Shown here: piece after piece, positions 32,641-44,551 of the stretch
Layout of the letters: every line of letters begins with the position of its first letter
Position numbering within the stretch: position 1 is the stretch's first letter
Assembly: GCA_026874595.1 (NCBI GenBank)
Contig: CM049318.1
Location: forward strand, 30,662,956-30,726,955
Length of the DNA stretch: 64,000 nucleotides
Direction: 5' to 3'
From: Sipunculus nudus
Taxonomy: Eukaryota > Annelida > Sipuncula > Golfingiida > Sipunculidae
The notes under the pieces: model-generated
What the model was told of the DNA's origin: nothing
Database searches by the model: none
Seen by the model: the letters and a program-made list of their open reading frames with translations, nothing else
Position numbers and translations under genes: made by a program

Positions 32641-35190
32641 AAATTTAAAAAAAAGAACAAATGAACAATTTCTTCCATTCTTACTAAGAAAATTTACAAC
32701 TTGCCTTCACTTACCCAACATCCATACCACCCTACCTCACCTAAACTCACTCACATCTAAACACTCTGAATACTGCCATCGTATATTGTTAATGGAAACA
32801 TTCGGGAGAGAGTCGAGGTAAGCTTTAAGTAGCTTGCACTTAATCCCACTGATGCTTGTATTATGTGATTTATATCTGCATATTCAGTATCAATAAAATA
32901 TCTAAAACAAACATTTGTTTATACGAATATGTAGCAAAACACACATCGTATATGCCTCTATACGCATACACACCATATCATGAAATACATCCGTTGACAT
33001 ATGAACTGATCTTGGGCAGGGCCTGTAGTGATAAAGTGGAGTTGTCATGAGTAACAACATAATCTCATTAACAATCTTACTCAGGCAAATGGTATTGTTT
33101 CTAAACGGAGGCTATACTGATGCCTCAGGAGATAGCTCCTAGATACGTTAAGCCACGTCCGTTGATTACCCTGGTTTCCTGTTATCAGTCACAACAACCA
33201 CACATAATTAAGCATTGTTGTTCTGGGTGGATGTTCTGTTACTGTAATTCGTCTCCGGAGAGATAGCTCACCAGGAAGATGATATTAATTAATCATCGAA
33301 CAGGAAACTAAAAGCAACATATTTTTACACAAAAGAGCTCCATAATCGGATGTTATGGCCTGAACAGGTCTTCAGTGAAGTGAACTCTGCACCATGATAT
33401 CTGCAAACGATGCCAATAATAATACTTGAACGTACAATGGAACACCGTTTACCTGAACAACCAGGGTATACATATAAAGCCGTATTTAGTAAAACCTATA
33501 TGACATTGGTTAAATAAATGACTGGTCTTGTTAACAAAGCGCTCACAGAAACTTTCTATCACAAGTTTTTTTTTGCTATATTTCTTAATCTATATGAAAC
33601 CCCCTTGGTTCTAACGACCATTTCATATAGTATTTTGTGAAAATGTCTACATAGATGTCAGTCGAACTATTTATTTTTTTCATATGCTACCTAAAATGTT
33701 TCCTAAAATATAATCACTACCTTTCATAAATCTGTCTACCTTACTCTCTAATGTTTATGTGATCAAAACATTATATATACGATTATATTTTTTAATATAT
33801 ACGAAAATTTAAAATATTTTCCACGAATTAGTTCAAAGAAGTTACAGGAAAGAGAAATAAAGTTTTATTTATTGTTTGTTAATTAAAATATATTCTGAAA
33901 GACAAATGGATAAAGTGAACTGAAATGGGGTCTGTGATTCTGTTGCTAAGGATTTGAAGAATCTTGGGAAAAAAATCAAGATTGATTGGAATGATATGCG
34001 CTCTCCTAGTGCACTCTAGTTGCAATGGACATATCAGCTGAGGTTGCTTACAAGTGATATTTCATTTAGCTGCAGCTGTCGTTTATACAATCAGATAAAA
34101 GGAAAGCTTTTTTTGAGAATATCTGCAATAATTACCACCTACAGATAATATTTTTGTGTGGTACATTTGTCCGAGCCATGCAAGGTGAAGTGACAGACAT
34201 TGCGTTACAAATCTCATGTCTGAATCACACCTACACCATGACAAAGATATTAGCCTTTGTACATAAAGGACAGAATTTCCACATCAATAAATACAGTTTA
34301 TTTTATTATTACATATATAACATGTAAAATATATAGGAGCTTGTGTATACCAAGTATTGATGCATTTAATCATGAGATACTATTTGTTGCTTGAGAATGT
34401 GCATCTGTGAACTGCATATATTCCCAAGCTCTTATATACATATTTATCACCTGAACCTCAGTATAAGAAAATGTTAACAGCAGTTGGGAAGTATATATTA
34501 TATGTATGTGTGTATGTATATATTTCATTCTTCAATAACATCGATATATGTCGTCGAAATGAATATTTTCGCCCTTTCATACAAACAAAACGGTTTGTTT
34601 CAAGGGTGCGTTCGGTTTTGTTAAACATATGTCCCTGAAGTCAAATCACAAAGGTGCGTATTGGTCCTGGGGTCCCTTTGATCCCACGATCATACCTGGT
34701 GATAATTTTTTGAAAACATGTCATTACAAATCGTAGATATCGGTCCATTTGTCATAAATAAATATTGACACACGGTCATAGATATCTCCGGCGGCAGCCA
34801 GTGGTCGAGTCGATCTGTAAGAATAAAAATGACAGATGAGGTTTCAATAAAGGTTTATAAAATTATTTGTCAATATTTTACATATGAATCATGAGCTAAA
34901 TCACTCTTCATGTAAATTAGTTTTACTGATTTGTAAATATTTGCTAATTCCATTCTTTCTCCTAATATCGCTAAAACGCGACAATGTTTGCAATCAAAAT
35001 AATACTAATATCATTTTGGGGAAATCTTTTTTTTTTCTGTCAGTTTACATCTTCTCAGTATATTTTCTTCTCAGGCGGAAGCATAATTGTATCCACAAAA
35101 AAAAACAGAGTTTCACGAGGGTACCGCAACCATCTACAAAAAAATTCGAATCCCAGTAATTTTATTAGGTCACATATCAACTCGTGCCTA
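32640..35190. other. Intergenic stretch, nothing recognised
   Basis: AT-rich, no credible coding frame and no array. The first 150 bases may be the LINE's 3' UTR. Confidence 0.4.
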
Positions 35191-35199
35191 AGAATATTT

Positions 35200-35810
35200 G
35201 GTGGTACCACCTACAATTCTTTTGCCTAGTGTCCATCTGTGCGTCTTTTTCTAGTGATAATAGCACATATCAGGAGTGGTTCAATGCATAAGACTGAAAC
35301 TGTGCATGTCCATAGATCATGGATACCTTCATCTTGTACTAAAGACTGATTGCGCCATATGCTCTAATCTTCGCGTGAGTCATTTATTAGTCACATTCGT
35401 AGAATGCATCAATGCATTTATCTCAAGAGTATTTGTTTTGAGTAAGTCTGATATTTTGCATGTCCATAGATCTTAAAACTATACCTTAATCTCTTACACG
35501 AGCCTGGCAGTGCCACCTACATTCATTCTTTATTACGTCCATTGATAAATCAGTTTTTGTGAAAATTGCTCACATCTAAAGAGTAATTTGCATGTTTACT
35601 TAACATGTTTATTCATCCTGGATAGCTTTACAGTAAACCAGACAGGTGTCGCCATCTATCATCCGTTTTAGGAGGGTACACGGATGCCCTTTTGGTTTGT
35701 CGCATCGGCTTGATATTTTACATGTTTATCCATCTTGAGTCGCTTTCTCATATGCAAGGCTGCTGTAGCCACATATCATTTCCAAATTACGTCCATTGAT
35801 AGATTTTTTT
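35200..35810. repeat. Degenerate long-period tandem repeat
   Basis: A module built around G-x-CGCCA-C/T-CTATCATTC...TTACGTCCATTGATAGAT recurs with starts near 35204, 35348, 35509, 35646 and 35764. A second shared module, GATATTTTGCATGTCCATAGAT, occurs near 35448, 35300 and 35712. Spacing is about 120-160 bases. Copies are diverged. Confidence 0.45.
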
Positions 35811-35960
35811 TTGTACCCGCTGCTGACAGGCATACAGCATGTTGCAAATTGATTGTAGAGTGTCAGACAGAACTCACTCGAGACCCAGAAACCGGCAGGT
35901 CTCCAAATTACTTACAATCCGCAGCCGGCATTTACATGATTTATTTTATTTTTTACATTA

Positions 35961-36245
35961 TTAATTTTTTATTTGTAAACGGGCGGATCGAAGAGGGAGG
36001 AGATCTCGAGTCATCATTAGTCGCCGCATTTCCTTGCTTTTCTTCACCCTTTCGTTCAGACCGAGGTTTCTCTTCAGGAGGTTTATTTGTTTGTTGATTC
36101 TCATCAGATCCATACAGATGACGAGGAGGACGAAGACGATGATGAAAGCCAATCCCGTGATGCCCATCGCGGGCCCCAGCGGGGCTTCCGCAGTCTCCTC
36201 CCCCTCTAAGAACTCATCAAACAGCTGCACTGACCGTTTCGGCTT
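35961..36245 (-). CDS. Terminal exon of an unidentified single-pass membrane protein
   Basis: An open frame on the minus strand has an acidic stretch (FLEGEETAEAP), a clear transmembrane helix (GLAFIIVFVLLVICM) and a basic, Leu-rich cytosolic tail ending RLQIKN and a stop. AATAAA signals follow on the same strand (about 35935-35950), suggesting a 3' end. The likely acceptor is the CAG near 36233, but the polypyrimidine tract is poor, so the start is uncertain. No upstream exon was identified, and I do not recognise the family. It could be the tail of an adhesion protein or receptor. Confidence 0.4.
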   Translation of the reverse strand, partial: KPKRSVQLFDEFLEGEETAEAPLGPAMGITGLAFIIVFVLLVICMDLMRINKQINLLKRNLGLNERVKKSKEMRRLMMTRDLLPLRSARLQIKN

Positions 36246-36329
36246 ACCGGATATAGAGGGCGAGATATATTATGCTGACATACATGCTGACAAAGACATA
36301 TTTATTTGGTATCTAGATAAACGCTGAAT

Positions 36330-37480
36330 CAATCCTTATCACAAAAATATTGTCCGTTAACAAACCAAGAAACATAGCTAGAGAGGCTCTATGTTTGTAG
36401 AAAGCTCACTAATACTTACGCGAAGTTTACATACACCTTCAACTTTTGTCAAACGGCCGGATAGATTAAGCAAGGCGCTGTGAATATGCATGAATAGTGC
36501 ACAACTCGTCAGGTGGTTAGCCGGCAGGAATCTGTCATGCGACCCGTAAGGACGTCATAACCACGTATACCAATTTGTGCACACATATTCATGTACAAAC
36601 ATGCACTCAGAGAGAAAGGAGTAAACAAGCGTACATCAGGTATGACTTTAAATGTTTATTTACATAAATTTCGGGGGCAACTGATTTTTGTAAAGAACAA
36701 ATATAGATAAATAGAATAATAAAAACATAACATGTAAGATGTATAAAATGGCTTGAAAGGAAACATAATTTTACAGCATACATAAATATCAAGCATTACC
36801 GAGTACCGACCCTTCATTACATCATGTTTTAGGTGCAACAATAAGTATTGGTTACAGCCCAATTAAATGTTATGCAAGACGTGAGGTTTGCGAGGCTTGT
36901 GTCACATGGTAGACGAGCCGTTTAGGCGAGCCTGCTATGATTGACACAAGCCAAGCACTCCAACTCCACTTGCATGGTCACTTTAAATGACCCTGTGATG
37001 CAGGCAGATTTGAACGTACACCTAGAAAAAGGAAAGAACGCCGCATGTGGGACAATATGACAGATACATAGCTAGTTTGACGGTCACAGATTTTTACAGT
37101 CATACGCAAGCAGTTCCCTACCACCATATCACCCTATTTTGAGTTTTACAGATCATAAATTATGTTAATTACACCGTACGGAGCATCAGTACGATTTTTA
37201 CGTTCTTTTTAGTGAATCTATAGATGTATTGTCTAAGGTCTTTATAAAACTTCATAATCCATAACATATATTTTTCAAGAAGATGACCAAACTAATTGAA
37301 TAACAGAGGACATGACATGTTTTGTCCTTCTAAAACATTCAGGTGAACAGACTTTAAGTCACTAAGTGTTATTATCTCTCAAAATAGATTTTCTGTCGAT
37401 CTACATACAAAATGTGTTCACTTTGTTGGAGAGTAATTTTTTGTTCTTATTTCCTTGCCAGAACTTCGAGCTGGCCTTTG
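36330..37480. other. Gap between two minus-strand genes, nothing recognised
   Basis: No coding frame with motifs. The part 36600-37480 would hold the 3' UTR of the tyrosine phosphatase gene beginning at 37487; no strong polyadenylation signal was singled out. Confidence 0.35.
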
Positions 37481-37783
37481 GTGGACGTCATTTCAAGTTT
37501 GCGTACATACTAAACGAACAGATGTATTCATAAGCGGCCTGACGGAGCCACTCATATTGTTCCTGAAATATTGAGAAACAAAGCTTTACAATATGTTAAA
37601 AAAATAAAACGCCAATGGACAGCCAAAATATGCATGGAATTTAAACATTTAAACAACAAAATATATTTAGTTTCAAGACATTATGTTTCTAAGAGAGCTA
37701 ATCCATACCATTACACGTAAAATCTGTACGTTACAAGCATTTTTTTTATTGGATGGTATTTCCGGTATGCCAGAATCTGACGG

Positions 37784-38070
37784 ATCCATGTTCCTCTTAA
37801 ATTCTATTTGTTAATTCATCTTTGCTCGAGGCAACGTGTTTTTCATGTGGATCGTATTTACAGTATGCTAAACTCTATTTGATCAACATTGTACTAGATC
37901 ATATATGTTAAAAAAAAAAGATCTATGTTCCTCATAAATTCTATTTCTTAATTCATCTTTGCTTGAGGCAACGTTTTTTTCATGTGGATCGTATTTACAG
38001 TATGCTAAACTCTATTTGATCAACATTTTACTAGATCATATATGTAAAAAAAAAATAAAAAAAAAACAGC
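37784..38070. repeat. Recent tandem duplication, about 137-bp unit, two copies
   Basis: 37784-37920 and 37921-38056 are almost identical (shared TTAATTCATCTTTGCT, GGCAACGT, CATGTGGATCGTATTTACAG), each closing with an A run. Fragments of the unit border both ends (AATCTGACGGATCC near 37774 and ATCTGACGATCC near 38071). It lies in the last intron of the phosphatase gene. Confidence 0.85.
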
Positions 38071-39196
38071 ATCTGACGATCCATAATAATTAAAATACTA
38101 TCTACTTAATACAGACGTTACAGTGAAACTAAAACCAATAAATGCGCCCCCAAAAAAGGAATATTGGTTTCCTTATATTTTTGCGATTGCCAAATAGAGA
38201 ACTGATAAAACACGACCCCTGTAATCGTACATAAATTTTTCTTCAATCTTTCCTTAATATGTTACTCTTCAGAGAGAGATGGTTGGTCCATATGCATTCT
38301 ACTATGTTACTAATGTTATAATACAAGTTACTTCACAAACAAACCTTGTTGGTGATGAACAGTGGCTGACATTTTCTGATCTTTTGTACCGCGTGGAACA
38401 CATCGACTTCTTGTTCTCGCTCTATCTTGTCACAAAAGTGACAAAGACAGAGATACAGGCCTGTTTCAGCTGCACAATATCTACAAATCACATGGAGTTA
38501 ATTACACCACACCAGGAGGAAAGTATTAGAGATGTGCAATAACACATATGACAGAGCCCGGAGCAGTGATAGGTAGCCAAATGATGCTGGCTTTAATACA
38601 ACCTGCTTACTCTAGCATACCTTTGTGGCCTGAGTTGTCTTTGAAAAAGTACGGCTTTCTTCCAATGGCTTGAAAGAACTGACTCTTATTTATGTAGTTT
38701 GTTATAATACTTAAAGGAGGTCGTTTATTTTTTAAATGTGCAATACATATTAACCAGCATACAATTATCCCTGACTAATTGATAGTGCTTTTTTGGTTGG
38801 AAGCACATTTTTCCCAAATCTGGCTAGGTTTTTGAAAATTTGCTAGCTTTAGCTTAATAACATTTCAGCAGCGGCATCTCGGCTGGACTAGAACCTTTGG
38901 TTCGGATGGTAAAAGCACGAATAGCGGTGACGCCAGGCTTTACATGGAAACTTAATGTAAGGTGCATTTGGACTGATAACGTATCTATCAGTTCCGCCTA
39001 TTTCGGGCATACTCTACGTACCAATTACAAGCTCAACCATTTTATCACTCACAGACAATGAACCATGATCCGGCTGTCTCCGGACTCTTGCTGCCAGTTC
39101 TTGACCCCCCGTACAGAGACAAGAGGGTTGCTCCTGATGGGAGTGTACCCGGAGCCCAGGATTTGACTTGAAATTGCATCACTTTCCTCTCTTCAT

Positions 39197-39199
<3 letters not shown>

Positions 39200-39235
<36 letters not shown>

Positions 39236-39241
39236 CTGTTA

Positions 39242-39290
<49 letters not shown>
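39200..39290. repeat. Paired (TA)n arrays at a splice acceptor
   Basis: Arrays at 39200-39232 and 39248-39290. On the minus strand the first runs straight into the AAG acceptor of the exon starting at 39197, leaving no pyrimidine tract. Confidence 0.9.
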
Positions 39291-39292
<2 letters not shown>

Positions 39293-41279
39293 CTCTATAT
39301 ATAGATATGGGGAGTAGCATGAACAAAAGTGAAAGTTATATAAAAACAAAATTAGAAGCACACTAAGTACAATTACTGAGAGTTTTGAAAGCAGACTAAA
39401 TAAAGTTATTGAAGAGATTCTTATTACTACATTTTTGCTTAGGATAGATTTTGTTAGTGCATTTATGATTCACAAGTTGTTTGTAATTTTTTGTTTTTAT
39501 GTACACGTGTCAGGTTCTGGGTGGCGCCTAAAGCGCTAAGGGCCTAGATAGACAGTCACAGTACACCTGTATAGAAATCAAGAGAGCTTGGTGTACTAAC
39601 CGCGATGGTCAGATAGTGTCTACAAACTGGAAAGTATTGAATACCTTATACTTGAGTTGGAGATGTCTCCTGGTGTATCCGTTGCCTTCTGTCTCTTCCA
39701 CTGCGACCACAGTAAACGAGCCAATATCGCCTTCCTCATTCCTCCAGTAGTTTGGACAATTCTTCGTAATTTATGGCAAACGATATATTACATAGTACAG
39801 CAATGATATTTAATTATGAGTGTAGCTAGATTTTATAGTAATATATTATATATTAAGCAATGCTAATTATAAATATAAATAATAATTTATAAAACTTTAG
39901 CTTGGGCAAGTCTTCGCATATACAAAAAGTTTGATCTCTGTAATAATCAAAGTGTTACGGGCATATTCTTCTATGCAATTTTTATTTGCAATTCTTCTAT
40001 GAATTTAAAAATGCTAGTTTTCAATAATGTTCCTCATTAGTATATTTTTCCCTTTATAAATAAATGTGTTTATGTAAAATCACAGTGAAAACAAATCATA
40101 AGCGAAGGGAACGCTTTCGCTGTAATGAGTAATTCAGGGTTTGATTTATCGACGCACCTCATCCGAACCGGTGTCATTGAGAGCAATAATTGTGTATCAT
40201 TCGTAGTCATGCAAAAGTCTCCATATATCTACCACGGTACCTGGGAGTGGGCTCTGCGTGGCGATGAAAGCGTGTTTCTTCTGATAACCCCTTGAATTTT
40301 ATATCGTGTTTTTATTATATCTTATACTAGAGTTTGCTACAGAGTAGTGCACAGACTCGCCACACCCGTTCATGGTATAGGTTGCTTGGTCTTTTGTTTT
40401 GGCAAATATCAAGAGAAAAATAAAGGATAAATTATTGCAACCCACGTTATCACAAAACTAGGCCAGTAAAAACATGATTATCTTTTTATTTTCAAGCAGA
40501 GATGATTTGTTTCTAGAAAAAAAATATTTCGCACAATTTTACTATCTGAAGAAAACGATTTAGTATTCCTTACGTTGTTTGGTTTCCGTTTAGTAACATA
40601 ATAAGTATTAAACTGATCACACATTCATATATGTCTTGACAAACATGTCTTGATCGTCTTTTGGTCATTTTCAAAATAACATATCCCAAAATCATGTAAG
40701 ATAGGGTAATATATCATAAACTGTTTAATTTGCCCCTTAACTATGTTGATAAACTTTAACAGAAATAAAACTAGGAAAGGTTAATCTGGATTTGTACACG
40801 TTACCTTTCAGTGCGTCTTCTTTTTTTTATTTTATTTATTATATGTAAAACTGCAATTCAGACTCACATGCACAAAAACTGCATTTATGTAATCACTTGC
40901 TTCTGTATCATTCGTTCTCAACAGAGGTCGCCATTTAGAGTGCGGAAGAACATCGATGGATCTGTTCTTCTTTCTGTTTCTGTTCTTATTTTTTGCGGTT
41001 GCTAGATTAGCATTGGATACAACAGGTTTCATCTTCTCGAGAATCTGTAATAAAATATGCTAAATATAAACACCATCGTAATAACATATCACATCCAGTC
41101 AAAATAGCTCATGATAATACTCGCGCACAAGAAATATGTATAACCCAAATTCGCACTTCATATTTATTAACATATAAATCTATTTTTTAATTAAAAAGAT
41201 ATGTACATCTGCATAATTCCATTCCAGTTTCGGACTACGTTAAAGTGCTGTATCACCCGTTTCCTCTCATTTTATTTCT

Positions 41280-41560
41280 GGCCTCAACCAGGCCGGTGAC
41301 TACTACACCAGCGGGCCGTGTATGCGTAACGTTCCCCACCGCGGAACTCCCGAAAGGCGCCCCCTTTTTATGTGTGAAACACGGCCGGCGGGCACGGCCT
41401 TTCCATTAGGCCTGCAGAGCGCTTTCCCTTGGTGGAGGCCGTCCTTTGAAAAAAATCTCAACGCCTCGGCTAAGATTCGAACTCACGATCTGCTGGCTTT
41501 GAGTTTTGTGGCTCGGGTAGAGAACAGGACTCAAAGCTGGGAGATCAAAAGCCGGTTTAT
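41280..41560 (-). repeat. SINE family A copy with an inverted second head
   Basis: The minus-strand SINE covers about 41503-41283 (B-box GTTCGAATCTTAGCC, then body GCGCCTTTCGGGAGTTCC). Right beside its truncated head, a plus-strand head starts (GGCTCGGGTAGAGAACAGGA, 41511-41550). The two heads are therefore head to head. It lies in the intron before the first D2 exon of the phosphatase gene. Confidence 0.6.
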
Positions 41561-41999
41561 TAACATATCATATTATCAAATAGTTCAGTGTTCAAGAGCA
41601 GTAGTTGCTAATGACTCCTTTTTTTGCATATAACAAGAATGTGATATATTATTGAGAGTTGGGTAAAGTTTAAGTTACCAAACTCCTAAAATACACTTGT
41701 GATCTAGTTGGATCAATTTTCATGAAAAGGGATATTGTCATGATGAATAGTTTTTTATATCCATTTTGCCACCCATCCCTGAACGACTTGTTTTTGTTTA
41801 TGGGCCTTAGCATGTGAGTTTCACTTCACGGTTTGTAAGCATTAACATTACTTACTTCATATTGTTTGAACAGTTCTTGTTTGTTCACGCTCCATGTGAA
41901 TCTGTCGTAGCTGTCTGCGTCGTACACGGTTTTCCCGCAGTGTAGCGCTTCTAGCACACTCTCATGTATAAACACGTACTGATCCTAAAAATACAAGAG

Positions 42000-43130
42000 A
42001 CTGTTACTTCAGATTATGGATCAACGTAAGTTATATTTATTAGGCTTAGCGATTCAAGCAGAGATGCATTCGCCCGCCGAACCAAGTGTTGTAGGGACAG
42101 TTCCTGTATGCCCTATCTTCAAATTAGAGTACACCTCTCTCTATGAGAAAGCTTTTCTAAACATTTTTTTCTTTAATATCGAAATCATGTTCCATCATGG
42201 GTATAAATGAAAGCGCGTTGTGAAATTTCGTACATCTTATTAATGTTATATCTCAAATAAGTTACTTCCAAAGAACAACACTTGCATCTAACATATAATT
42301 TTACTGCACGTCTTAATCTACATAATGTGATATATTATATGAGATGATTCTGCTTTATGTCATCAACAAAGATTGTCTTACAAGTACCAAAGCAGTAAGG
42401 TAAGTGCCATAAAAAATATTCTTGAATAGCGTACTATATTACACCAGAATGAATATATTTGTATATGGCCGTTAATTTTTATAATTATCAAGAAAAAAAT
42501 ATTTCATCTGTTAGATATATCTAGTGAAAGAGTAATTGTGTGTTTATCCCCAGTTACACCTACGGAACGATAACCTCCGATGTCAACTAGTCGTAGAAAA
42601 GAGTCGGCTGTCGAGGATGGCTGCCACATTGACATAGAAACTATTTCGGTCACATGAGTATATAATGCGAACATCGCATAGCCATCAGCGCCACGTGCAA
42701 CGTGCCATAAGACTTGAAGGATGATCAGCGGAAAAGCAATCCACAACTATTCATAGGTGGTTTCGTGATAGTGTTTCTCAAATCTGGCCGCAAAGGTTAG
42801 AGGATTTTCAGTCCAGACTTAGCAAGACCATCTTCCACCATTTCAAAAGACAAAAAGATTCAACTACCCACGACCATACCAATAATAGCGAGGTTTTTGT
42901 GTACAAGATCAGAGATTCCTCACGATCGAGGATACTCCTGATTGCTTGCGTTGAACAGCGTCTACCCGTGCCTATTTACACAACGATCTTACGAGTTTCC
43001 TCAAGTCCTCGACTTCCCTTGATGACAGATCCAGTAGTAACCTTTCATGTGACTGGGCCTACGGTAATAAACAGATGTATTGACTGTTTTCCCTTTTACC
43101 CTACAGATTGCAGCAGGTTTTGCTGTGCCA
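42000..43130. other. Intron with a less AT-rich block
   Basis: 42500-43060 is richer in GC than its surroundings and has frames of 80-110 codons on both strands without recognised motifs. It may be an old insertion. No exon of the phosphatase gene was found in it. Confidence 0.3.
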
Positions 43131-44368
43131 CACTCACCAGGCTCTGTACCATGTTGACTCGGTCTTTTCGCATAAGCTTGACACAGTCACTAATGCTGAT
43201 AAAGCCTTCATGTTTCGCCTTCTCCAGCAAATAGTCCACAGACAAGAAGTTCCAGTTCGACCAACCCCAGCACTATCAGAAGACAATTATTAACATTGTA
43301 CATAACAAAAAATAACGTTACAAAAAATATGATAACAAAATTAAGGCTGAATATACAATATGTTGATGAATCATATGTCGGACACAATATTTCCTAAGTC
43401 TCAAAATATCTTCCGTGAAAAAAAAAAAAATAATAATAAAACTCATGAACACTAGACAAATTAACGGTGCTTCGTGTTCACATTGTTCTGGATATTGCAA
43501 CAAACAAACCTATTTTGACACAAAGGAAAATAAAATCATCTCGTCTAAAGCGGCCGACAGCTAAGGCAATAGACCCAGTTGGTTATTCGGGCATAGGTTG
43601 TAAATATTTTCTTTGTAATTGTTAAACACTCTTCCCGTTATAGCCTAGTTAATCGCTTCAACCTGTTTCTACAACTTACGATAAACATGTAACCGGGGTT
43701 TTACGAATTTTTAAAAAAATATATATATATCATTGGGTTTGATTGTAAAAAAAAATCATGTATTATGCATAAGTGTCGCTTTACCTGCCATGAACCACTG
43801 TTGGTCCAATTTCCGGTCTGTACATTTGTTTGGCCTTTTGATGAAATTCAAGGAATGCTGCAGGACTCTCAGGGACACCGTGGTCAGACCAAGATATGTA
43901 CTGTATCTGTCAACCGCTTCTTGATAATATCCTGATGAGAATCGAAACATTAAACGAGCAAAGGGAATGACATAGCTTCGCTGGTTGCAAAAACGAAGAC
44001 AACTTTTAGATTACATTTGTTTTAGCTTTACATTTCGTGCTTTATAAAGATATATCCATATAATGTAGATTTCTGCCGGGTGCCATATGCTACATACATT
44101 ATGTTATGGGTAAGAAACTATTTATATCTACTGGATAATTTTGACAAGCTTAAACTTCGCTGTATCTGTGATACCTTTTCAATTTCCATTTGCCGTATTA
44201 CATAGTGCGGTACATAGTATTTTTCTTCTTTTAATTTTCTCACAGCGATTGCTCGATGAGTTATTCTTTCTGTGCTTATCTGTTCAGGCCAGTACTGGTT
44301 ACATTTTACCTGGAGATTGAAATTAGGTTACTTATAATTATGAGGTTGTCTAAATAAGGTTACTTAAG

Positions 44369-44371
<3 letters not shown>

Positions 44372-44426
<55 letters not shown>

Positions 44427-44515
44427 CAATCTTCTTCTGGTTAGATTTACTAACCATGCTTTTAGGCAGCATTACGTTAAACTTTATCGTAGAATAATAA
44501 ACGCTATTTAGTAGA

Positions 44516-44546
<31 letters not shown>
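44372..44546. repeat. Two (TA)n arrays where a D1 exon is missing
   Basis: Arrays at 44372-44424 and 44519-44546, with about 95 bases of non-coding sequence between them. They fill most of the gap between exons 44636-44566 and 44309-44175. Confidence 0.9.

Positions 44547-44551
<5 letters not shown>

Larger units (their letters stand above)
37488..41044 (-). pseudogene. RPTP second phosphatase-like domain (D2), seven exons
   Basis: Exons: 41044-40868 (KNRNRKKNRSIDVLP, DYINAVF), 40290-40158 (AFIATQSPLPGTV), 39761-39645 (NCPNYW), 39197-39053 (VMQFQVKSW), 38469-38345 (TGLYLCLC, EQEVDVFHAVQKIR) and 37562-37488 (EQYEWL ... MYANLK, stop); the linker exon at 41984-41856 precedes them. A TGA occurs at 40199-40197 where a Ser codon would fit (HDYE-stop-YTII). 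The 40290 acceptor carries one more G than the phase allows. The catalytic-loop region reads FIV-S-ETGLY, without the Cys-x5-Arg signature, so D2 would be inactive in any case, as is common for D2 domains. The last exon gives the family's usual C-terminal helix. Confidence 0.75.

Noticed and set aside
36034-36327. Plus-strand frame of 97 codons
   Set aside because: It overlaps the minus-strand membrane-protein exon, which has a clear helix and downstream polyadenylation signals.
38279-38542. Plus-strand frame of 87 codons
   Set aside because: The minus strand here encodes the EQEVDVFHAVQKIR exon of the phosphatase; the plus frame is its shadow.
42504-43234. Frames of 80-111 codons on both strands
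   Set aside because: No motif or splice context, and they lie in an intron of the phosphatase gene.
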